From: Jannaschia sp. W003
Lineage (GTDB): Bacteria; Pseudomonadota; Alphaproteobacteria; Rhodobacterales; Rhodobacteraceae
Direction of reading: 5' to 3'
Assembly (NCBI RefSeq): GCF_025144335.1
Contig: NZ_CP083539.1
Coordinates: forward strand, 2,791,501-2,855,500
DNA length: 64,000 nt
The first letter of the stretch is position 1, and each line of letters starts with the position of its first letter. A model generated the notes under the pieces. The model did no database searches. It saw only the letters and a program-made list of their open reading frames with translations, and had not been told where the DNA came from. Both the position numbers and the translations under genes were made by a program. Positions 10,342-21,695 of the stretch are shown in pieces.

Positions 10342-10764
10342 CGGTTCCCCTCGCATTACCGATGCGTCGTCGTGATCTCCGGCGCCGTGGTGCGTCTGGA
10401 TGCCTTGGAGTCCATTCGCCCGAACGTCTCGATCGGGGCGGACGTGGCCGGTCCGACCGCAGAGGCGATCAGCGGTCGCCCGCGCCCCGTCTCGGGAGGA
10501 TCGGCGGACGTTCGCCCCCCGTTCGGGACCCTGCGCGGCGCGATCCACGCTATCAGCCTAGGTGGCCCTCGTACTGCGCTCCGGGTCGCCGTCGCATCGA
10601 CCGCCCGGGCGCCGTCCATGCCACAATCCGGGTGCCGTGCCACGGTTCACACCATCCGCTTTGCCGGTACGAGGAGCACCGTCGAAGCCGCCCCGTCCCT
10701 CCGCCATCGTGGCTCGCGCATCCCTATTGGAACCTTCGGCTTCGGGCCTCCCTACGCCGCCCGG
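10342..10764. other. Gene-free 423-bp segment after tRNA-Glu
   Basis: No convincing gene was found between tRNA-Glu and the diguanylate cyclase gene. Short open frames exist on both strands, but none has a ribosome site or a recognisable protein. Base use is less G/C-biased than in neighbouring genes. It could be decayed sequence next to a tRNA, a common insertion site, but no attachment repeat of the tRNA 3' end was seen. Confidence 0.5.
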
Positions 10765-11838
10765 TCAGGCCGGCGGCCGGTTCGCGTCCGTGGTCCGGCG
10801 GACGGGCGGGGGCAGCGCGGCGGCGGGATCGTGCGCGACGGGCTCGCCGCCGCGGTGGAAGGCGTAGCGCGCGCGCCCTGCCCGCTTCGAGCGGTAGAGG
10901 GCCGCGTCGGCATCGGCGAGCAGCGCCTCGGGCTCCGGGGCGGCGTAGTCCCCGGACAGCGCGATGCCGATGCTGCCCGAGACCCGGCATTCCCGCCCGT
11001 CGAACGGGATCGGGCGTGCGAGGCCGGCGAGGATGCGCCGCGCGATGCCGGCGAGCAGCTCCCGGTCGGCGCAGTCGGGGAACACGACCACGAACTCGTC
11101 CCCCCCCACCCGCGCGAGCAGGTCGCCCCTGCGCGTCTCGCGGCGCAGCACCGCCGCGACCTCGGCGAGCACGGCGTCGCCCGCGGCGTGGCCGAGCGTG
11201 TCGTTGACGGTCTTGAAGTGGTCGAGGTCCAGATGCATCACGCCGAACGGCTCCGCGCCCGAGGCGGCGAGCGCGCCGAGACGGCGGTCCATCGCGCGGC
11301 GGTTGGCGAGGCCGGTCAGGCCGTCGGTGACGGCCTCCCGTTCGGCCAGCCGCAGCGACCGGTCGAGCCGCGTGGCCAGCTTGCGCATCTCGCCGCGCAC
11401 GAGCGACTGCGCCTCCAGCAGGTAGAGAATGTCGAGCACCGGATCGACGGGCGAGAAGTCCGACGCCGAGAGCGCATGGCGCCCGACCGCCGGCGCGAGG
11501 TCCGCGCCGAGCGCGAGCTGCAGCACGCCGCCCCCACTGCCCAGAGGAACCGCGACCGCGCGCATCCGTTGCCGCGGCGCGCCGTCCTCGCCCGGCACCG
11601 GCGTGGCGAGGTCGACCACGAGGCGGCGCCCCGCATGCTCGCCCAGCACGGCGGGCGTGGCCGCCGCGCGGGGACGGCGCAGGCGCACCACGCGAGCGAG
11701 AGCGCGGTCGCACAGCGGGCCGGCGATCCGCTCCAGCCCCGGCCCCGCGTGGACGATCCGTCCGCCCGCGTCGTAGCGCAGGTGCATGGGCATCAGGAGG
11801 TCCAGCGCCTCGGGCGACAGGGGAACGGCGTCGGTCAT
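10765..11838 (-). CDS. HNOBA-GGDEF diguanylate cyclase
   Basis: Synthesises cyclic di-GMP from two GTP. The N-terminal 150 residues (MTDAVPLSPEALDLLMPMHL onward, then RIVHAGPGLERI) resemble the heme-NO-binding-associated (HNOBA) sensor domain. A coiled linker at about 140-168 leads to a GGDEF domain with an intact GGDEF signature at 245-249. An inhibitory I-site RRGD lies five residues before it, so product feedback is expected. The start ATG overlaps the stop of the upstream H-NOX-like gene (ATGA), so the two products are made together and probably form a sensor/output pair. Confidence 0.88.
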   Translation of the reverse strand: MTDAVPLSPEALDLLMPMHLRYDAGGRIVHAGPGLERIAGPLCDRALARVVRLRRPRAAATPAVLGEHAGRRLVVDLATPVPGEDGAPRQRMRAVAVPLGSGGGVLQLALGADLAPAVGRHALSASDFSPVDPVLDILYLLEAQSLVRGEMRKLATRLDRSLRLAEREAVTDGLTGLANRRAMDRRLGALAASGAEPFGVMHLDLDHFKTVNDTLGHAAGDAVLAEVAAVLRRETRRGDLLARVGGDEFVVVFPDCADRELLAGIARRILAGLARPIPFDGRECRVSGSIGIALSGDYAAPEPEALLADADAALYRSKRAGRARYAFHRGGEPVAHDPAAALPPPVRRTTDANRPPA

Positions 11839-12431
11839 GCGGCGCCCCCGAGGCTGAAGCTGCGGGGGGGCTGATGCTCCGCCGCGAGGAGCTGCACCGA
11901 GATGCACTCCCGCCAGAGCGCACCCTCCTGCGCGCCGCGCTCGAAGGTCACGAGCGCGAGCGCGCCGTAGTCGTCGGCCATGGCGCGCAGGATGCCCATC
12001 ACCACCGCCGCCGCGCCGGGCTGATGCCAGCGAGAGATCACGCGGTAGGTGCCCCCGCCCCGGTCCGCGAGCGAGAGCGCGGGCATGTCGAGGTCGGGCA
12101 GCGCCATGCGCGCCCGCGCGCGCACCTCGTGGAGGCCGAACAGCATCTCCTCGAAGGTAGTGCCCGAGAAGCGGAACAAGCGGCGCACGGGCTCCAGCGG
12201 GGGGTGGACGCAGAGCCAATGGCCCATGTCCTCGAGCAGGAGGCGCACGGGCACGCCCAGCGTCCCGGAGGCGGCGGCGAGGATGCGGGGCAGCAGCGCG
12301 GCATCGTAGACGCGCACCGTCTCGAAGCTGCGAACGTCCGTGCCGGCGGCGCGGAGGATCTCGTCCCACCGCCGCTCGCCGTGGCGCGAGACGAGGAACG
12401 TCTCGACCGTCTTGCAGATGATCCCGTGCAC
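11835..12431 (-). CDS. H-NOX-like (heme NO/O2-binding domain) protein, heme ligands doubtful
   Basis: The 198-residue protein starts with GTG and resembles stand-alone bacterial H-NOX sensors (start MHGIICKTVETFL, then FEEMLFGL and MADDYGALALV near the end). Key heme-site features look altered. The only candidate proximal histidine is H101 in LHEVRARARMALPDL, about three residues out of register with canonical members. The YxSxR motif is replaced by YRVISR (129-134). It is encoded directly before, and overlapping, the HNOBA-GGDEF gene. The inferred role is to regulate that cyclase, by NO or by a non-heme signal. Confidence 0.75.
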   Translation of the reverse strand: MHGIICKTVETFLVSRHGERRWDEILRAAGTDVRSFETVRVYDAALLPRILAAASGTLGVPVRLLLEDMGHWLCVHPPLEPVRRLFRFSGTTFEEMLFGLHEVRARARMALPDLDMPALSLADRGGGTYRVISRWHQPGAAAVVMGILRAMADDYGALALVTFERGAQEGALWRECISVQLLAAEHQPPRSFSLGGAA

Positions 12432-12485
12432 GCCCGCACCCCGCTCCGTTCGGGGCGGACATCGCAGGCAAGGATTGCGATCGGG

Positions 12486-13178
12486 TTAAGGGCGGCCGGC
12501 GAGCCAGTCGGGCAGCGCGTGGACGTCCGCGAGCACCGCTGCCGCGCCCGGGAACTCGTGCGGCCCCCGCGTGCCCGTCAGCACGCCCGCGAAGGGCATG
12601 CCCGCGCCGCGTGCCGCCTGGAGGTCCGCCAGCCCGTCGCCGACCAGGAGCACCTCGGCCGGATCGAGCCCCGCCTGGGCGGCGAAGTGCAGCGCGCCGG
12701 CGGGTTCGGGCTTGGCGCCGTGGCCGTCGTCGGCCGCCACCAGCGCGTCGAGATGGGGCCATGCCCCCATCGCCTCCAGGTCCTCGCGCGCCGAGACGCG
12801 GTCGGCGTTGGTCAGCACGCCCAGCGAAAGCCCGGTGGAGCGGAGAGCGGCGAGGAGCCGCGCCGGCTCGCCCACGGGCACCTGCCGCGCGGGGCCGGGG
12901 CGGGCCCTGAGCCAGCGGCGCAGGCGCGCGGGCTCATGCGCGGCGGCCTCGGCGAGGGCGGCCAGCGTCACCGGGAACGGCGCGGTCACGAACAGGGCGT
13001 CGGCACGCAGGCGGCCCGCGTCGTCCAGCCCGAGGGCGGCGCGCAGCGCAGCGGCGGGCACGCCGGCCTCCAGCGCCAGGTCGCGCACGAGGGCGGCGAC
13101 CCATCCCTCCCAGGTGGCGCGGAAGTCGGTGAGCGTGCCGTCCTTGTCGAACAGCACCGCGCGGATCGGACCGGGCAT
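12486..13178 (-). CDS. HAD-superfamily phosphatase, phosphoglycolate-phosphatase-like
   Basis: The 230-residue cytosolic hydrolase has HAD motif I as DKDGTLTD (residues 11-18), motif II in GVLTNADR, a motif III lysine in AKPEPAG, and motif IV in LLVGDGLADLQAA. The second acidic residue of motif I is present, so it should be catalytic. A helical cap lies between motifs I and II. The substrate cannot be read from sequence; phosphoglycolate phosphatase is one candidate. Its start lies three bases past the stop of the DUF1223 gene on the same strand, so the pair is an operon. Confidence 0.82.
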   Translation of the reverse strand: MPGPIRAVLFDKDGTLTDFRATWEGWVAALVRDLALEAGVPAAALRAALGLDDAGRLRADALFVTAPFPVTLAALAEAAAHEPARLRRWLRARPGPARQVPVGEPARLLAALRSTGLSLGVLTNADRVSAREDLEAMGAWPHLDALVAADDGHGAKPEPAGALHFAAQAGLDPAEVLLVGDGLADLQAARGAGMPFAGVLTGTRGPHEFPGAAAVLADVHALPDWLAGRP

Positions 13179-13181
13179 TGC

Positions 13182-13856
13182 CTAGCGGTCCGCGGCGGCG
13201 CCGAGGATCGCGCCGGGGCGGCCGTCGGCGCCCATGCGCTGCGCCAGCACCACGCGCATGCGGTCCGGCTCCGAGGCGGGCGGCAGGGCGCGGCGGCCCG
13301 CGGCGCCGTCCCAGGAGCCCATCGGCGTCCACGCGCGCACGATGTTGTGGTAGACCAGCTCGCGCCCGGCGTTCTCGCCGCGGGGCACGGCGACGCGGCG
13401 CAGGGGCTCGACCTCCACCATGACCAGCTCGGCGGGCTGGCCCGCGGCCTGCATCACCAGCGTGTCGCCCTCGATCTCCAGCACCTCGCGCGGTGCGGCC
13501 AGATGCGCCTGCACGGTGTCGGCCAGCGCCATGCCCTTGGCGCCCGCCACGATCCCCGAGCCGCCCACCACGAACTGCGGCGTGTAGAGCACGCTCGACC
13601 CCACGCCCGCCGCGTAGCCGCGCTGGCGCTCGGCATGGGCGGGCACGGCGAAGGTGTCGGGCCAGCCGATCCAGTCCCAGTAGTCCACGTGGAGCGACAG
13701 CGGCAGCACGTCGCGCCGCTCCGTCAGCTGGCCCAGCATCGCGTCGGCGGGCGGGCAGGACGAGCAGCCCTGCGACGTGAACAGCTCGACCACGACCGGG
13801 TCGGCGGCCGCCTGGGTGGCGGAGAGGGCGAAGGCGGCGAGGGCGACGAGACGCAT
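13182..13856 (-). CDS. DUF1223 exported thioredoxin-like protein
   Basis: The 224-residue protein has a signal peptide (MRLVALAAFALSATQAAA) and is predicted periplasmic. The mature protein opens with VELFTSQGCSSCPPADAML, a CxxC redox-like motif typical of DUF1223, followed by the family block LSLHVDYWDWIGWPDTFA. The fold is thought to be thioredoxin-like; the substrate is unknown. It is cotranscribed with the downstream HAD phosphatase (3-base gap). Confidence 0.85.
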   Translation of the reverse strand: MRLVALAAFALSATQAAADPVVVELFTSQGCSSCPPADAMLGQLTERRDVLPLSLHVDYWDWIGWPDTFAVPAHAERQRGYAAGVGSSVLYTPQFVVGGSGIVAGAKGMALADTVQAHLAAPREVLEIEGDTLVMQAAGQPAELVMVEVEPLRRVAVPRGENAGRELVYHNIVRAWTPMGSWDGAAGRRALPPASEPDRMRVVLAQRMGADGRPGAILGAAADR

Positions 13857-13993
13857 GGGACCTGCATGGGCTGTGTGCCCCCTCGACCTACGCCCCCCAC
13901 CCCCGCTGCGCCAGCGCGGGCCGCGTCAACGATGCGTGACCGCGGCGCGGGCGACCCACCGCCCCCGTATCGTGCGAAGCCCCCCGAACGCGA

Positions 13994-14015
13994 ACGGGGC
14001 CCCGCGGGGCCCCGT
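13994..14015. terminator. 22-bp perfect palindrome
   Basis: ACGGGGCCCCG followed by its exact reverse complement. It lies in the 209-bp gap between the DUF1223 start and the acnA stop. It is a strong stem, possibly terminating acnA transcription, but it has no T-tract. Confidence 0.5.
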
Positions 14016-14032
14016 CCGGTGCGACATGCGGC

Positions 14033-14056
14033 GCCGGCCCCCGGAGGGGAGCCGGC
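14033..14056 (-). terminator. Hairpin just downstream of acnA
   Basis: GCCGGC-CCCC / GGGG-(A)-GCCGGC stem with a 3-base loop and a single bulged base, 9 bases after the acnA stop on the minus strand. With the 13994-14015 palindrome it probably ends the acnA transcript. Confidence 0.55.
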
Positions 14057-14065
14057 CCCCTCGCG

Positions 14066-16858
<2,793 letters not shown>

Positions 16859-17004
16859 GGGGATCTCCGGGTCGAGGGGGGTTGGCGCCCCCATGCCCCA
16901 GAAGCACGCTCCGCGCAAGTGCATACCACGGCATACAGACGTCGCGCTCCATCCCCCGCCGCGCCCCCGTGACATCCCGCGGGGCCTCCCCTAAGCCGTC
17001 CCCC

Positions 17005-17793
17005 ATGCGGATCGCGACATGGAACATCAACGGCGTGAAGGCCCGCGCCGAGGGGCTGGAGCGCTGGCTGCGGGACGAGGACGCCCCCGACCTCGCCGTG
17101 CTCCAGGAGATCAAGTCCACCGACGAGGCCTTCCCGCGCGCGCTGGTGGAGGACGCGGGCTACACGCTCCACACCCACGGCCAGAAGGGGTTCAACGGCG
17201 TCGCCCTGTGCTCGAAGGTTCCGCTCGAAGACGTCGCCTTCGGCCTGCCCGGCGACGACGCCGACGAGCAGGCCCGCTACATCGAGGCGACGGCGATCGG
17301 CGAGCGCGACGCCGTGCGCGTCTGCGGCCTCTACCTGCCCAACGGCAACCCGGCGCCGGGGCCGAAGTACGACTACAAGCTCGCCTGGATGGAGCGCCTC
17401 CACGCCCGCGCCGAGGCCCTGCTGGCCGAGGAGACGCCCTTCCTGATGTGCGGCGACTGGAACGTGCTGCCCCAGGACATCGACGTCGCCCGCCCGCAGG
17501 TGATGAAGGACGACGCCCTCATGCTGCCCCCGACGCGCGCGGCGTGGCGGCGGCTGGTGAACCTCGGGCTCACGGAGGCCTTCCGCGCGCGCCACCCGGG
17601 CCAGCCGGGCCACTACAGCTACTGGGACTACCAGGGCGGCGCGTTCGACCGGAACCACGGCCTGCGCATCGACCACTTCCTCCTCTCGCCCGCCGTGGCC
17701 GACGCCATGACGGGCTGCACCATCCAGGCCGACATGCGGGCGCGCGACAAGCCGTCCGACCACGTGCCGGTCTGGCTCGACCTGGACATCTGA
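17005..17793 (+). CDS. xth: Exodeoxyribonuclease III / AP endonuclease
   Basis: Mg-dependent repair nuclease that cuts abasic sites and trims 3' blocks. The 262-residue product has the EEP-fold signatures MRIATWNINGVKAR, LQEIKS (catalytic Glu), GFNGVALCSK, LYLPNGN, CGDWNV (catalytic Asp/Asn) and the terminal SDHVPVWLDLD with the catalytic His. Its stop directly abuts the ATG of the next reductase gene with no gap, so xth, the reductase and the following glycosyltransferase-like gene form one transcription unit. Confidence 0.95.
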   Translation: MRIATWNINGVKARAEGLERWLRDEDAPDLAVLQEIKSTDEAFPRALVEDAGYTLHTHGQKGFNGVALCSKVPLEDVAFGLPGDDADEQARYIEATAIGERDAVRVCGLYLPNGNPAPGPKYDYKLAWMERLHARAEALLAEETPFLMCGDWNVLPQDIDVARPQVMKDDALMLPPTRAAWRRLVNLGLTEAFRARHPGQPGHYSYWDYQGGAFDRNHGLRIDHFLLSPAVADAMTGCTIQADMRARDKPSDHVPVWLDLDI

Positions 17794-18816
17794 ATGCGAC
17801 ACATCCCCCTCGGGGCCGGCACGATCTCGGAGATCATGCTCGGCACCATGACCTTCGGCACCCAGACCCCCGAGGACGACGCGCACCGCCAGATGGCGAT
17901 GGCGGCGGACGCGGGCGTCACCTGGCTCGACACGGCCGAGCTCTACCCCGTGAACCCCGTCCGCAAGGAGACCCTGGGCGTCACCGAGGCGATCTGCGGC
18001 CGCTGGCTGGCGGAGAACCCGGGCCGTTTGAAGGTCGCCACCAAGCACAGCGGCGAGGGCTCGCCCGCGCGCGGCGGCGCGCCGATCTCGCCCGAGACCA
18101 TCGCGCCGACGATCCGGGAGTCGCTGGAGCGCCTGCGGGTCGAGACGATCGACCTCTACCAGTTCCACTGGCCCAACCGCGGCTCGTTCCAGTTCCGCAA
18201 GATGTGGGGCTACCGCCCCGAGGGCGAGCGGGCCGCGATCGCGCAGGACGTCGCCGACTGCGTGGGCGCGCTGGAGCGCGAGGTGGAGCGCGGCACGATC
18301 CGCGGCTTCGGCCTCTCGAACGAGAGCACCTGGGGCATGGACCAGTGGATCCGGCTCGCCGGCGACGGCCCGGCCCGCCCGGTGTCGCTGCAGAACGAGT
18401 ACTCGCTCATGCACCGCCACGCCGACACCGACCTCGCCGAGATGATGGTCCACGAGGCGGTCACGATGCTGGCCTTCTCGCCGCTGGCGACGGGGATGCT
18501 GACGGGCAAGTACCGCGGCGGCGCCGTGCCCCCGAACTCGCGGCGCTCGGTCAACGCGAACCTCGGCGGCCGCTGGACCGAGCGCGCCCAGCCCACGGTC
18601 GAGGTGTACCACGCCCTCGCCGCGGAGCACGGGGTGGACCCGGTGCACATGGCGCTGGCCTGGCTGCAGACCCGGCCGTTCCGGTGCTCGGCGATCCTCG
18701 GGGCGACCACGGCCGCGCAGCTCGAGCACGGGCTGCGGGCGCAGGACGTGGAACTGGACCCGGCCCTCTTGGACGCCATCGACGACGCGAACCGCGCCAA
18801 CCCGTTCCCCTACTGA
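17794..18816 (+). CDS. Aldo/keto reductase, Tas family
   Basis: NADP-dependent oxidoreductase of 340 residues resembling the Tas subfamily: IMLGTMTFGTQ at the N-terminus, WLDTAELYPVNPV with the catalytic Asp and Tyr, the catalytic Lys in VATKHSG, DLYQFHWPNR with the catalytic His, and GFGLSNEST. It begins on the base after the xth stop and its own stop overlaps the next ATG (TGATG). The substrate is unknown. Confidence 0.88.
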   Translation: MRHIPLGAGTISEIMLGTMTFGTQTPEDDAHRQMAMAADAGVTWLDTAELYPVNPVRKETLGVTEAICGRWLAENPGRLKVATKHSGEGSPARGGAPISPETIAPTIRESLERLRVETIDLYQFHWPNRGSFQFRKMWGYRPEGERAAIAQDVADCVGALEREVERGTIRGFGLSNESTWGMDQWIRLAGDGPARPVSLQNEYSLMHRHADTDLAEMMVHEAVTMLAFSPLATGMLTGKYRGGAVPPNSRRSVNANLGGRWTERAQPTVEVYHALAAEHGVDPVHMALAWLQTRPFRCSAILGATTAAQLEHGLRAQDVELDPALLDAIDDANRANPFPY

Positions 18817-19820
18817 TGGACCTCGACGTCGTCCTCGTCGCCCAGCGCGGACGGCTGGCCTTCGAGGCGGCGCTGCTCGCCGTTACGCTGCGCCACGCCA
18901 GCCCGCGCTGGTCCGGGCGGCTGCTCCTCGCCGAGCCGCAGCCCGGGCCGCTCTGGCCCGAGGACCCGCGCGTGGACGATGCCGAGCTGCGCGCGCTGCT
19001 GGACGACCACGGCGCCGAGTGGGTGCCCTTCGAGAGCCGCCACTTCGGCGCCGCCTACCCGCACGGCAACAAGATCGAGGCGCTCCATGCCTTGGGCGAC
19101 CGCCCGTTCCTGTTCCTCGACAGCGACACCGTGGTCACGGGCGAGCTGGCGGACGTGGCCATCGACCCCGCCCGCCCCTCGGCCTCCATGAAGCGCGAGA
19201 ACACCTGGCCTACCGAGGAGATCTACGGCCCCACCGTCCACGACGTCTGGGCCGCGCTCTACGCGGCGCGGGGCCTCGACCTGGAGACCAGCCTCGACCG
19301 CGCCTGGCCCCACGGCCACTGGCGCCGCTACCTCTACTTCAACGCCGGCTGGTTCTTCGGCGCCTCCGCGGCCCGCTTCGGCGAGGCCTTCGAGGCCGCC
19401 GCCCTCCTGATCCGCGAGGGCGCGGGCGAGGGCGGCATCCCGGAGCTGGCCTGCCAGCCGCTTGACCCCTGGCTCGACCAGGCCGCCCTGCCCCTCGCGG
19501 TCCACGAGCTGGGCGGCGGGCGCCCCGGCGCGGGCGGCGGCATCGCGGACGGCATCCTCGACGGCACCCACACCTTCCACTGGCGCCACGTGCCGCTGAT
19601 GTACGCCACCGCGCCCGACCATGTGATCGCCTGCGTGGAGGAGGCGGCCCGGACGAACCCGGTCAAGAAGGTGCTCAAGCGCTACGATCCGTTCCGCAAG
19701 TTCATCTACCAGCCCAAGGGCTGGCGCGCCCGCGCCCTGTTCGACCGGGGCGACCTGCCCCGCAAGGAACAGCAGGTCCGCAACCGCCTCAAGCGCGAGA
19801 AGCTCTGGACGCAGCGGTAG
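18816..19820 (+). CDS. Putative glycosyltransferase-like protein
   Basis: The 334-residue protein has no signal peptide. It opens with a beta-strand (MDLDVVLVAQRG) and has a DxD-like motif LFLDSDTVV near residue 100, a possible nucleotide-sugar/metal site of a GT-A fold. This is followed by YPHGNKIEAL-type and YFNAGWFFG motifs, the latter common in family 8/24-like transferases. The C-terminus is basic (KKVLKRYDPFRKF...KREKLWTQR), which could contact membranes or acidic polymers. It overlaps the upstream reductase gene by one base. Donor and acceptor are unknown. Confidence 0.65.
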   Translation: MDLDVVLVAQRGRLAFEAALLAVTLRHASPRWSGRLLLAEPQPGPLWPEDPRVDDAELRALLDDHGAEWVPFESRHFGAAYPHGNKIEALHALGDRPFLFLDSDTVVTGELADVAIDPARPSASMKRENTWPTEEIYGPTVHDVWAALYAARGLDLETSLDRAWPHGHWRRYLYFNAGWFFGASAARFGEAFEAAALLIREGAGEGGIPELACQPLDPWLDQAALPLAVHELGGGRPGAGGGIADGILDGTHTFHWRHVPLMYATAPDHVIACVEEAARTNPVKKVLKRYDPFRKFIYQPKGWRARALFDRGDLPRKEQQVRNRLKREKLWTQR

Positions 19821-19826
19821 GACCGT

Positions 19827-19960
19827 GCCCCGGCCCTCCGCCGGGGCCTCGGCATCGATCGGGCACGGTGGGTGAACCGGCGCGCTTCCGTCCGGGGAAG
19901 CACCCCGCGTTTCCTGTTCGCCCAGGCGGCACCCGGAGGCCCCGGCGCAGGGCCGGGGCG
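19827..19960. repeat. Dispersed hairpin-bounded repeat, copy 1
   Basis: Bounded by two hairpins, CCCCGGC/GCCGGGG at 19828-19846 and the same arms at 19940-19958, in the gap between convergent genes. It is a diverged member of the composite family seen also near 26976, 29607, 34145, 47931, 61441 and 62831. It may act as a bidirectional terminator. Confidence 0.6.
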
Positions 19961-19968
19961 TGTTCCGC

Positions 19969-20658
19969 CTAGAAGTTCGACAGGCTCGCCCGCGCTGCGG
20001 CGCCGAAGCGCTCCACCAGCACCAGGTCCCACATGAAGGCCGCCGCGGCGTCGTCGTGCTCGACGGCCACGCGAGCCCCGCCGGGGTCGCGCACCGCCGT
20101 CCACTCCACCCGGCCCGGCACGCCGAGGCGCCAGCGGAAGGCGAGCTTGCGCGGGCCCGCCTCCTCGACCTCGGCCCAGACCCCTTCCGTGCCGTCGAAC
20201 AGCACCTCGCGCAGGCGCCCGCCCGGCACCGCCTCCAGCGTCACCGCCTGCGGCAGCGCCCCCGCCCCCATCGCCGACTGCGAGACCTGGCCCACGGGCC
20301 ACCACAGACTCAGATCCTCGGTCAGCATCGCCCAGGCCTCGGGCGCGGGCATCGGCACCACCACCTCGCGGCGCAAGCCGCCCTCGGGCGCGCGCCGCCG
20401 CTCCACGAGCGCGCCGAGCCACTGGGCCAGCGGCTCCGCGCCGCCCGGCGCCAGCGCATAGAGGTTGCGCGTGCCCTGCCGCTCGCGCTCCACCAGCCCC
20501 GCCTCCAGAAGCGCCTTGAGGTGCTGCGAGACGGCGGGGCGCGACACGGGCAGCCCCTCGGCGATGCGGCCCACGGGGCGCGGGCCGTCGCGCAGGCGGT
20601 CCAGCACGGCGCGGCGGGTGGGGTCGGCCAGGGCGGCGAGGATGCGGTCGTAAGTCAT
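19969..20658 (-). CDS. ArsR-family HTH regulator fused to an SRPBCC domain
   Basis: The 229-residue protein has an N-terminal winged helix at about residues 1-85 (ILAALADPTRRAVLDRLRDG, then VSRPAVSQHLKALLEAGLV), typical of ArsR-type repressors without the cysteine metal sites. The C-terminal part from about residue 95 (REVVVPMPAPEAWAMLTEDLSLWWPV) is an SRPBCC/AHSA1-like hydrophobic-ligand domain. The architecture suggests a repressor that senses a small hydrophobic ligand. Its target is not evident, as clpP lies divergently with a 136-base spacer. Confidence 0.82.
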   Translation of the reverse strand: MTYDRILAALADPTRRAVLDRLRDGPRPVGRIAEGLPVSRPAVSQHLKALLEAGLVERERQGTRNLYALAPGGAEPLAQWLGALVERRRAPEGGLRREVVVPMPAPEAWAMLTEDLSLWWPVGQVSQSAMGAGALPQAVTLEAVPGGRLREVLFDGTEGVWAEVEEAGPRKLAFRWRLGVPGRVEWTAVRDPGGARVAVEHDDAAAAFMWDLVLVERFGAAARASLSNF

Positions 20659-20794
20659 GGCTGACGTTATGGCCGCCCCCGCGGCGCGGTCAACGCCCCG
20701 CCCGCCCCCGCCTTGAACCCCTCCGGTGCGGGTCATACTGTCCTCTCCGACACGGGCCCCCGCCTTCCGCGCGGGCCGCCGAAGGGACCCCCGC

Positions 20795-21448
20795 ATGCAC
20801 GATCCGATCGACCACTTCCAGAACAACCTCGTGCCCATGGTGGTCGAGCAGACCAGCCGCGGCGAGCGGGCCTACGACATCTTCTCGCGCCTCCTGAAGG
20901 AGCGGATCGTGTTCGTGAACGGCCCCGTGCACGACGGCATGAGCCAGCTCGTGGTGGCGCAGCTCCTGCACCTCGAGGCCGAGAATCCGACCAAGGAGAT
21001 CTCGATGTACATCAACAGCCCCGGCGGCGTGGTGACGTCGGGCCTGTCGATCTACGACACCATGCAGTACATCCGCCCCGCCGTCTCGACGCTGGTGGTG
21101 GGCCAGGCCGCCTCCATGGGCTCGGTGCTCTCGGTCGCCGGCGAGAAGGGCATGCGCTTCTCGCTCCCCAACAGCCGGATCATGGTCCACCAGCCCTCGG
21201 GCGGCTACCAGGGCCAGGCCACCGACATCCTGATCCACGCCCGCGAGACCGAGAAGATCCGCAAGCAGCTCTACGACATCTACGTCAAGCACACCGGCAA
21301 CGACTACGAGGAGGTCGAGCGCACCCTCGAGCGCGACCGCTTCATGTCGCCGCAGGAGGCCAAGGACTGGGGCCACATCGACGAGATCGTCGAGAACCGC
21401 GCCGAGGCCGCCGCCAAGACCGACGCCGAGAAGCTGCCGAAGTCCTAG
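20795..21448 (+). CDS. clpP: ATP-dependent Clp protease proteolytic subunit
   Basis: Serine peptidase that forms a tetradecameric barrel working with ClpX or ClpA. The 217-residue product has a complete catalytic triad: Ser107 (GQAASMGS), His132 (MVHQPSGG) and Asp181 (ERDRFMS). The start ([20 protein letters not shown]) matches the family pro-region. clpX follows on the same strand after 247 bases, so the pair is clustered but may have a separate clpX promoter. Confidence 0.97.
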   Translation: MHDPIDHFQNNLVPMVVEQTSRGERAYDIFSRLLKERIVFVNGPVHDGMSQLVVAQLLHLEAENPTKEISMYINSPGGVVTSGLSIYDTMQYIRPAVSTLVVGQAASMGSVLSVAGEKGMRFSLPNSRIMVHQPSGGYQGQATDILIHARETEKIRKQLYDIYVKHTGNDYEEVERTLERDRFMSPQEAKDWGHIDEIVENRAEAAAKTDAEKLPKS

Positions 21449-21695
21449 CACGGCGCCTTCGCGGCCCCTCCGGGGGCCGCCGGACGATCGCACGCGGGGG
21501 GCCGCCGGGCGCATCGGCGGCCCCTCGCCGCCGGGTGCGGCGCCCCTGCGGCACCTCCGCCGGCGCCGGGCGGGCCGGGGCGTTTCGCCATTGTGCCCTC
21601 GGACTCGGACCCGTAGTTTGGACCCCGAGCACCAACGACAACGAGGCGGGACGTCCGGTCCCGCTGCCCGAGCGCGGGCGACGAGGAGGCGGATC

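Noticed and set aside
10356..10643. 95-codon minus-strand frame after tRNA-Glu
   Set aside because: No ribosome site, no recognisable motif, and composition unlike coding sequence in this genome.
16915..16945. GCATACCAC / GGCATAC repeat upstream of acnA, with a similar GCATACCAC near 32693
   Set aside because: Two short matches only; not enough to call a shared regulator site.
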